Assembly: GCA_004194705.1 (NCBI GenBank)
Contig: SADC01001309.1
Location: forward strand, 124,001-188,000
Direction of reading: 5' to 3'
DNA: 64,000 nucleotides
From: Ditylenchus dipsaci
Lineage: Eukaryota > Nematoda > Chromadorea > Rhabditida > Anguinidae
How positions within the stretch are numbered: the stretch's first letter is position 1; the number at the start of each line of letters is the position of its first letter. Below, in pieces: positions 56,513 to 64,000 of this stretch. The notes below the pieces were generated by a model. That model saw only the letters and a list, made by a program, of their open reading frames with translations, was not told the DNA's origin and made no database searches. The translations under genes were made by a program, and so were the position numbers.

Positions 56513-59500
56513 ATGGACCATTTCGACGAGTTCTCGCTAATTACAAAATGACCAGAGAAGAACTGATACACTGCCTGGAGTCCATATCGGGCACTAAGCA
56601 GGTTGGCTAGCTTATATACTCAAGTCTTGATATACTGGGTTGTCGGAAAATTGTTGTCGGTTTATTAAAGGATCATGGTTTTTGCTCGCAGTGGCATGTG
56701 CAAAATTTTAATTGGCGGGGTACATTTCTCTTTCGTCTCTCCCTGTACTCTTTGGAGTCGTTTGAAATGACAAGAAAGAGTACAGGGAGAGACGAAAGAG
56801 AAGCGTCTCTTGACAATTAAAATTTTGCACCTGCCACTGCGCACAAAAACCATGGTACTTTAAAAAGTGAGATTTTGTAAGAAATTGGCGGAACTTTGAT
56901 TTTAGTGGTTTTTCAAGAAATTGGTTTTTTTTCAAAAGGCCATATCTTAACACTCAGATTTTTAAAAATTATTCTGTGACATAGGTTTTGTAGCTTTTGA
57001 GGTCTGCTAAAATATGATGCTAAGAAATTGTAGGCCAGGAAAAGGGATATAGAATGATCTGTGACTTATCAAAAAGTAAAAACGTTTACAAAAATCATTT
57101 TTCTAATAAACCGACAATAGCCCGGCAACCCAATAATAGCAACATCTTATCCCAACCCTTTCTGAATTTTTAAAATTATTTTGTCTGTTTTCAAATTGTG
57201 ATGTATCTAGTCCAAAAACTTTCAAAGATTTGAATATATGCAATACTTTTAATTTAATAATAGTGAGTTGTAAATGTCAAACTTATACTTAAAGGGCCTG
57301 ACCTCTTCCTACTCGGTGGTCCCCGCCAATTAAAAATTTTCCCTTGATCATTGGACTTCTGTACGGATTTTTCCGCCACGTTTCTAACAAAACTAGGCCT
57401 GAAATCAAATTTTAGGCTTAGTTTTGTTAGAAATCTAGCGGAAAAATCCGTACAGAAGTCCAATGATCAAGGGAAAATTTTTAATTGGCGGGGACCACCG
57501 AGTAGGAAGAGGTCAGGCCCTTTAAAGACACCCGTTAAATCCGCCCTGCTGCAGCTGATACGTCATGCTCAAAAAATGTCTTGGTACCCTTAATTTTCTA
57601 GACAAATTTTATCAGGGTTTTAAAAACGACAAGCAAAATCAAAATCGTTGTAATTTTCAGACTGTGATCCCTAATAAAGATTGGTACAGTCGAATTCCTG
57701 AATAACGTACACCCCTCAAGTTCGTTCCAGCCTAGGGTCCGACGCTTTTTTTACACTGATTTTCCAAGTCATTAGCCGAAACTGATCCGTCAGTCTGGTC
57801 CGAAATATCGTGAGGATCACGATTTGCGGGTCATTTCTGAGAAACACAACAGTTTTGCTAATTAGACCCGCAACATTCTCAATAACGTACACCTAATTTC
57901 TAAAAAGGTGTGCGCTATTGAGAATGTTGCGGGTCTAATTAGCAAAAATGTTGTGTTTCTCAGAAATGACCCGCAAAATCGTGATTTTCAAGATATTTCG
58001 GACCAGACTGACGGATCAGTTTCGGCTAATGACTTGGAAAATCAGTGTAAAAAAAGCGTCGGACCCTAGGCGGGAACGAACTTGAGGGTGTACGTTATTG
58101 AGGAATTCGACTGCACAAGAATTTGATGGAATGGTTGTCAAATCAAGCACAAAATGCGATTTTCCCAATAATAAACAATTCTACCCTAGTAGCAAACACC
58201 CACCCCCACACACCAGTCTTGGGGACAGCTCCGGCTCCGAGCCGGAGCCGAAGCTGGAGCGAATTTTTCAAAAGCTCGGAGCCGGAGCCAGAGCTGGAGC
58301 TGAAAATTATAAATCTCGGAGCTGGAGCCGGAGCTGAAAACTTTTTCGGAGCCGAGGCCAGAAACTAGGAACATTTAATTTGAAATAGTGTTAATCTGGC
58401 ATTTTATTGCGGCGCCAAGTAAATTGGTTCATTTTGCTAAACTAATGATTTGGCTTGTGGATTATTGAACAATGAAATTGATTTGTATTTTGGTTATTTT
58501 GATCTGCTTTTAAAGCATATTAGCCTCAGGAGATGATCGAGAATCTGTGGAGCAAACCAGAAAAATAATATAATATAAAAAATAATATCTTACAAAAAAG
58601 AGCCAGAGCAGCTCCGGCTCCAGCTCCGGCTCGGAGCCGGAGCCCGAGCTGGAGCGAATTTTTTTGAAAGCTCAGAGCCGGAGCCGGAGCTGGAGCATAT
58701 TTTTCAAAAGCTCGGAGCAGGAGCCGGAGCTGAAATTTAAAAATCTGGGAGCTGAAGCCGGAGCCGAAGCCGTAAATTTAGGATTCCCCAAGACTGCCCC
58801 CACCCCAACGATTTTCATTTTTTTTACTTAAGTAAAATGTAACCAAATTTATGTCCCACACCCAGAAAGTGTGCGTTAACTCTTTATTAGTCACAACTTC
58901 GGTTCGCTGGCCTGCCCGCAAGCCTGAGGGCTAAACCTAAACTTGTTGTTTGCAAGGGTAGTTACAGCAAATTTTAAAAGTTCGGATTTTTTGGGGGGGG
59001 GAGGTCGCTAGTAGCGCCAAAAATCCTTTTTTCAGCTTGTAGTGGAAAATGGTCTTATGCGTCCATTGGTAGGTCTAACTTTGCAATCTAAAACATTTTT
59101 GGACACTTATATGTATCAAATATTCAGGACAAAATAGCGTCTATGTCCTTGCTGCAGGAGCACAACTGCCATCGGGTGCTTCGACTCGATATGTCGCGAG
59201 CAGTGCAGTGGGAGGAGAGCATAGAACACCGAGTCTTCCTCCTACGGCCCACGCTGGCATTAGCCAAGAAGGTGTGTGAACTGATCAAATCCCAGCCCAA
59301 CCATCATTACTCCTGCATTCTTGTGGATTGTCGTAGGAGTTTGTTTGATACTGAGGTCGAAAAACAGGGACTGTTCGGGTTGGTCCACTTCCATCAGTTT
59401 AATCTTTCCTTGATCCCACTGGAGTCAGATTTGTTCTCATTGGTGACTTTTGAGGTTGGGAAAAAAGTTTGTATATTTTTTCGTTTGCAGGAATTGCCTT

Positions 59501-62500
59501 TGTCCTCTTCCAAACTCTGCACTTATGAGGCACTGAGCATGGCTAAGACACTTTGGCAATTGCAGTCTCTTTATGGCAAGTCCAGAAATTTAAACTGGGG
59601 GTATATATCCATGTATGGCTGCGCGGTATTAAATAAATAAGTAATTATCATAACAAATTTTTAGAGCAGGCCGGTGGGTACATGACAATTTTCCGCCGAC
59701 AATTTTCCGCCGCTGTAATTTTAGTTTCTGTTTTCAAGGTGGTGGTGAATACACCCGTGGTAAATTTACCCTCCAGGTTTTGAGGTTACAGGTTCAAATA
59801 CTGGTGGTAGCCGACATTATACTTTCTTGAAGAACAGCCATAAGTCGACCAGTAAGCCTGAGGGGTGTGGGTAGAAAAACACCCTACTGCCTTCCCTAAA
59901 TGGGTATCAACCTCCAAAACCAAAATTTCGTTTTTAGGTGTAAGAAATTAAAAATTTTGTACCTTTAACAGAATCATGTCTTAAAGTTTTTAATGCAAAA
60001 CAGAGTTTTTGACGTTTTGCATTGCGAAGCCAAGGTAAACATTTATATAAAGGTATTCTACCACATTTTGATCACTGGAGCTGGGCAGAAAGAGTCTCTA
60101 TATACATTTTTGATCAAGAGTCTTGCTCGGAATCATGTCTAAGGTAAGTGAGTGCGCGCATGTCTAACCTACCAAGCCCCCTGCGCCCCTTCGAGGGCTT
60201 GGTTGCTTGGGGTTGAGATGCGCACACCCACGCACCTTAGACACAAATCACTCAAAAAAGAGTCTGGATGCAAAAAATATATATGCATACCAGAGTTTCT
60301 TTTTGCTTTAGGCCCAGTTGACAAAACTATGTTCAAATCCATCTTTTGGCGTGTCTAGGCATCTCTTTAGAATAGTTTGCCGTGCTCCTTTTTCGCAAAA
60401 AGTCAACTTTTGATGTGGGAACATGTCAGAAAATATCTTCTTTTATCATTTCAAGCATACAAAAATTACTCAGGAGACGTTTAAACACTATAATCAAACG
60501 CCTCTCTCCCAGTGCCGGATGACTGATAGTTGGGATTTTACCCGATATAGGGTGTTTGGAAACATATAAAAAAGTTGATATATGGGGCATATCCAAGTAG
60601 CGCCAAATAATTTTACACCGAATGGACGACCACCTGGTTTGGTTGGTGCATGTATTATCCAGTAAGATTGAGGCTGGATTAGAGGCTTGATTGATACCAG
60701 AAATTTAAAAATCGGCTAGACTGACTCGTGAAGCATAGTATTTTTCAAATATAATACTGGCGGACTATATGGGTTAATAATCGGACAATTTTTTTAGATA
60801 GTCAAACAGCACTCTGAGTCCCATTCTAGGTGGGTTAGCATCAAATAATATCATGTCTATGCTGACGCAAAGATTGTCGTGCAGAGATTACGCATAATTT
60901 AAAAGAGACATTATGGCAGCGGAAAATTGACGGCGAAAAATTGGTCGGCGGAAAATTCGTCGGCGGAAAGTTGTCGGCGGAAAATTGTCGGCCGAAAATT
61001 GGCAGCGGAAATTGACTGGTACCGCAGGCCGGTCCATGAACCTGGTCGGCGTTGAGATTTAGGCCGGGTCGAAAAGGCTGCGTGCCATGCCGGCCGAAAA
61101 TGGCTCAAATTGTCTGAATTTCACCATCAAAATTATTTTCCCCTTCAAAAGTTTTCTCCTATTCTACCCTTTTACATTGCCATTTTTCTTTATAAATTCT
61201 TTTACATTAACGTGTAGCCTTGGATCTTGGCTTTCTATTAAGCTATCAAACTTTGCTGCATGATTTAAAAAATGTAGAGATCAATACGTTTCAATCAAGA
61301 GCTTTTAAGAGATCAAGAGGTTTTTTAGTTTTTGTCTCTTTTTAAAACCTCTTGATTTCTGGATTTCTCTTATCATTTAGCCGAGATTGATAGCTTGTTA
61401 GAAAGCCAAGATCCAATTCTACATGATGATGCAAAAAATTCAAACAATTTGTAAAAGGTACGAAAACCACACCAAAGTTCTAAACCAGAATTGATTATTT
61501 TCAGGAATTATCCCAACCACCTACTGTATTGGACCATTGGCTAAAGAAGTAGACATACATTTTCGGTCTGTTTTTATTCTGTTAAGCCCTTGATAAAACC
61601 TGTTTTCAGCAATATTTCTGCAGATCAAGGCGAGCCAGCAGCTACCGCCGACCAGCCAATTTCCCACATCTTCCTGTTCGACCGTCAAATGGACGTGGTT
61701 TCCACACTAATGAGTGCCTTGACATACGAGTCCATGCTGAATGACTACTTTCAATACTCTTGTGGCAAAATAAGTTTTGGTGAAGCAGTAGAGACCAAGC
61801 TGAAACAAAAAGCAATGTGGTCTGCCGGGTATTTTCACTCAACAATGCAGACATCATTTTCTCCTTTACCAGAAATACCACATGAAGACTGTCCTACCAT
61901 TTCTAAGTGCTAAAGCTAAAACTCTGCAGACCAGTTTTGACAGGGCTTCCGGTCGGTTTAAGTAAACTTATCCCTTATCCTGGACTAAATTTCACATTTA
62001 AATTTTTAAAATGTGCTTTAGGCTTATGATTATGCAAGGCTAGGGTAGGGTATGTTCGGACGGACTCAAACATTAGCACATTTTATACTGCGAGATAAAT
62101 ATTTGAGTCCAACCCAAAATACGCTGGCCTGTCTGCAGTCATGTATTATCGCAATTTTTGCTCTGGTTCTGAGTTCTTAGTTTAACACTAGCAGTATCGG
62201 TCGAAACATTGGTATTTTTTAGTACAAATTTCATGCTGTACACGATAGTAACAGTAATTTTTCAATTTTTGATTTAAAACTTTTAGCTGAGCTCTTTTTG
62301 GGGGCTTGGTGGCTTGGGGTTGAGACGCACACCCACATACGTTAGATATAAATCACTAGAAAGTAACTGTGAATACATGAAAAAAGCATGCATACCAGAG
62401 TTCCTTTGTGCGGTAGGCCCAGTCAACAAAACTATGTTGAAATTTTATCTTTTTGGGCGTATGGGTACTTTTTAGGCTAATTTGCCTTGGTCCTCCAAGA

Positions 62501-63884
62501 CAAAAGACCGAAAAAATTCTTCAAAAATCGACTTTTTATGTGAGAAAATGTTGGAAAGCAACTTTTTTTTCATCGTTCTTAGCGTGTAAGAATTACTTAG
62601 GAGTCGTTTAGACATGATTCACGAAAAATTAATAACTGCGGCCCCCAACTAAATAAGTGCCTGCTTTTCTTTGTCGAAAATTTCTACAGCGCTTTTTCTT
62701 CTTTTAAATTTTCTATCTGATTCGCAGAAAGTAGCCTGAGGTCATGAATATCAGATTTAAGGCATAACGCGTGAAAATTTTAAGGGTTCAAAAAATACTG
62801 ATCCTCGCCTTTTTTGCTATGCAGCGCACGAGCACGCCCCTTCATGACCTCTTAAACTTTACAGTGCAAATTTACAAAACTCGATCAGTGAATAAAAGGA
62901 TTAATTTTTAATAAAAATTTTGAATGATGAAAGAGCAGGTTTTCTACGCGTCTCGATTTTTAATTTGAAGCCGAGGTGGATCGGCCTCGTCGGTTGAGGA
63001 TGTAAAAGCATTGGCCCGTACAAATGTTTTACAAATATAACACAATAAACAAATGTTTTATCCTAGACGGGGTCAAACTTGAATAGCTGTGTAATCTCGG
63101 TGGTTTTCAAAAAAACGGCAAAATTAAAAAAAGGTGTTTTGCATCAAAGCTTTTGGTTCTTTTCGGTTACACGGGGAACACTACTTCTTCAATTCATTAA
63201 CCATTTTTTCAAAGACAAATATAAAAGACAAAGGTTCCGTTGAAGAGCTTCTCGTATCGATTGTTGACATATATGAACCTAAAACGTCGATTTGATTAGT
63301 TATTGTTATGTTAGGAGTATGGAAATGAAATAAAATTCGAGTTTACAAAATGTTCCCCGGATAACCGAAAAGAACCATACTTTTCTAATACCATAATTTC
63401 AGGTCTGAACAAAATGGAAGACATGAAATCTTTTGTCTCCAATGAACTAAAAGGTCTCAAAGGTAATCGTTTTTTTCTCTATAAATCTTACAACCAACTT
63501 AAGCCCCAAAGTTTTTATTGTAGACCAGCATAAGCAACTAGAAATACACATTAGTGCATGTGAGACCATTCTCGAAGAATCTACTGCCAAGTCAGCCAAC
63601 GAGAGATTCGCCTTGGAGCAAGCCTTGGTCCAGGGTAAATTTGATGCTGCAGAAGCTAGCAAATTTATTGAAAATTGTATTCGGCGTCGGCTGAACCAGT
63701 GGAATGTGCTGCAGCTGGCTTGTTTGTGGAGTGTTCGAGAGGGGGTATACCTCTAAATATTATGTCCAGATGCAGGGCATGTTTTTACGCACTTATGGCT
63801 ACGACCAACTGCCACTGTTTTGCCACTTGAAGCTGCGAGGACTGCTGGTTGAGAGACAAAACACACCTTCTTCAGCTCTTACAG
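56513..63884 (+). CDS. VPS33B: VPS33B, Sec1/Munc18-family protein (3' end beyond window)
   Basis: VPS33B works with VIPAS39 in late endosome and granule trafficking. Exons: 56513-56601, 59036-59068, 59128-59442 (or 59454), 59491-59575, 61505-61565, 61610-61951, 63403-63462, 63524-63884. Landmarks in order: TREELIHCLESISGTKQ; the 33-nt microexon LVVENG-LMRPL; HRVFLLRPTLALAKKV; FNLSLIPLESDLFSL; TLWQLQSLYG; ISHIFLFDRQMDVVSTLMSA; MEDMKSFVSNELKGLK; QLEIHISACETILEES; LKLRGLLVERQ. The MKxFVxxELKGLK and HIxACE phrases favour VPS33B over VPS33A. The intron after 59575 uses a GC donor (GCAAGT). Frameshifts occur near 56546, 61830, 61880 and 63745, each at a homopolymer. The gene continues past 63884. 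Confidence 0.9.
56635..57133. mobile_element. mariner-like MITE with a TTAA element inside
   Basis: The left end CTGGGTTGTCGGAAAATTG and the right end (inverted) TTGGGTTGCCGGGCTATTG both continue into GTCGGTTTATTA. TA flanks lie at 56633-56634 and 57134-57135. The ends resemble mariner-family termini. It is in VPS33B intron 1. Confidence 0.78.
56669..56859. mobile_element. 191-bp TTAA foldback MITE
   Basis: The arms AGGATCATGGTTTTTG and CAAAAACCATGGTACT, with GTGCAAAATTTTAATTG deeper in, enclose a palindromic AGAGACGAAAGAGAA segment. TTAA flanks at 56665-56668 and 56860-56863. It is inserted near the left end of the mariner-like MITE. Confidence 0.82.
57293..57521. mobile_element. TTAA foldback MITE, near-perfect hairpin
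   Basis: The ends AGGGCCTGACCTCTTCC / GGAAGAGGTCAGGCCCT and inner GGTCCCCGCCAATTAAAAAT are nearly perfectly paired across 229 bp. TTAA flanks at 57289-57292 and 57522-57525. The central TTTCTAACAAAACTA palindrome links it to 31124-31323 and 35103-35740. Confidence 0.9.
57687..58113. mobile_element. 427-bp near-perfect palindrome, pogo-like ends
   Basis: CAGTCGAATTCCTGAATAAC pairs with GTTATTGAGGAATTCGACTG, and pairing continues almost unbroken to a short centre near 57905. TA lies on the left (57685-57686) and CA on the right. The lack of divergence between arms suggests recent origin or arm homogenisation. It is in VPS33B intron 1. Confidence 0.85.
58214..58796. mobile_element. hAT-like element with AGCCGGAGC subterminal arrays
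   Basis: The ends CAGTCTTGGGGACAGC and GGATTCCCCAAGACTG enclose dense GAGCCGGAGCCGGAGCTG arrays (58223-58370 and 58605-58785) around an AT-rich centre. The ends are hAT-like, but an exact TSD was not found. The short frames across the arrays are artefacts. Confidence 0.7.
58800..59020. repeat. Dispersed repeat ending CGCTAGTAGCGCC
   Basis: It contains TTTTTACTTAAGTAAAATGTA and CCTAAACTTGTTGTTTGCAA, phrases also found near 30260-30360 and 35225-35400. It stops about 15 bp before the acceptor of the VPS33B microexon. Confidence 0.6.
59676..61023. mobile_element. Foldback with GACAATTTTCCGCC tandem termini and 10-bp TSD
   Basis: The left end has GGGTACATGACAATTTTCCG with two units. The right end has at least six inverted GGCGGAAAATTGTC-type units (60910-61010). 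The exact 10-bp duplication GCAGGCCGGT lies at 59666-59675 and 61024-61033. The interior holds a copy of the main dispersed family (60085-60350) and a GACGACCACCTGGTTTGG repeat. It is in the VPS33B intron 59576-61504. Confidence 0.88.
61208..61423. repeat. Foldback with GGATCTTGGCTTTCT arms
   Basis: TGTAGCCTTGGATCTTGGCT pairs with AGAAAGCCAAGATCC and CTACA at 61404-61423. The TSD is not resolved. It is intronic in VPS33B. Confidence 0.7.
61952..63402. repeat. VPS33B intron with repeat remnants
   Basis: 62290-62450 is a partial copy of the main dispersed family. 62480-62500 carries a TTTGCCTTGGTCCTCC end. 62640-62850 matches the interior and right end of the TTAA family (GCACGAGCACGCCCCTTCA). 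The remainder is unassigned. Confidence 0.55.
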
Positions 63885-64000
63885 GTATCTAGTCTTTTTA
63901 GGGAAATGAAAGGACTATTTTGATATATAACGCGCCTCAAGACAAAAATTAATTGGAACTGGGTAACTTCGATGAATTTTTTTCTGCATATTCTTGTAGA

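Noticed and set aside
58098..58374. Arginine/serine-rich frames on both strands
   Set aside because: They translate a GAGCCGGAGC array of a hAT-like element.

Overview
The window is eukaryotic nuclear DNA from an animal, most likely a non-vertebrate. It is AT-rich, carries GT-AG introns (many only about 45-60 nt), and encodes animal-type trafficking genes among dense DNA-transposon debris. Short introns plus this repeat load would fit a nematode-like genome, but that assignment is a low-confidence inference. No rRNA gene, CRISPR array or bacterial-style operon was seen. Four host loci can be read. (1) A glutaminyl-tRNA synthetase gene on the minus strand, 5189-7847, 13 exons. (2) The last two exons of a GRIP-domain golgin on the plus strand, 13435-13800. 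(3) A TANGO1/MIA3-like gene on the minus strand, 34269-55200, about 16 exons. (4) A VPS33B gene on the plus strand, 56513 to past 63884, starting about 1.3 kb from and divergent to TANGO1. TANGO1 (ER exit sites), golgin (Golgi tethering) and VPS33B (late endosome/SNARE assembly) all serve membrane traffic; their proximity may be coincidence.

Most of the remaining sequence is layered transposon. Many insertions can be delimited to the base because both target-site duplications (TSDs) survive. hAT-type elements with 8-bp TSDs: 1337-1582, 15821-15980, 20158-26149, 45094-45267 and 46323-49079. Foldback elements with GGC...GCC ends and 8-9-bp TSDs: 2449-4032, 2731-3164, 6355-6618 and 43395-44387. 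piggyBac-like TTAA elements: 12828-13060, 26904-27134, 31124-31323, 35103-35740, 38798-39258, 56669-56859 and 57293-57521. TA-flanked pogo/mariner-like elements: 13804-18462, 13878-14450, 16084-16333, 18468-18724, 31443-31671, 38223-38613, 40276-40535, 46966-47051, 56635-57133 and 57687-58113.

The most unusual signals are a set of foldback elements whose terminal inverted repeats are arrays of a short tandem motif (ACTCGCTACA, ACTCGCGACA, ACTCATTTGATC, GACAATTTTCCGCC) with 7-10-bp TSDs, one of which encloses an intron-bearing RPS19 pseudogene; and a 6-kb hAT element that carries a splice-flanked LDL-receptor class A exon.

The three long host genes contain at least ten single-base frameshifts. 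Nearly all lie in or next to short homopolymers and fall between segments of conserved protein. This points to base-calling or assembly error rather than gene death, and anyone predicting proteins here should correct for it. Regions 1-534, 7848-8243, 17690-18330 and several introns hold nothing I recognise.
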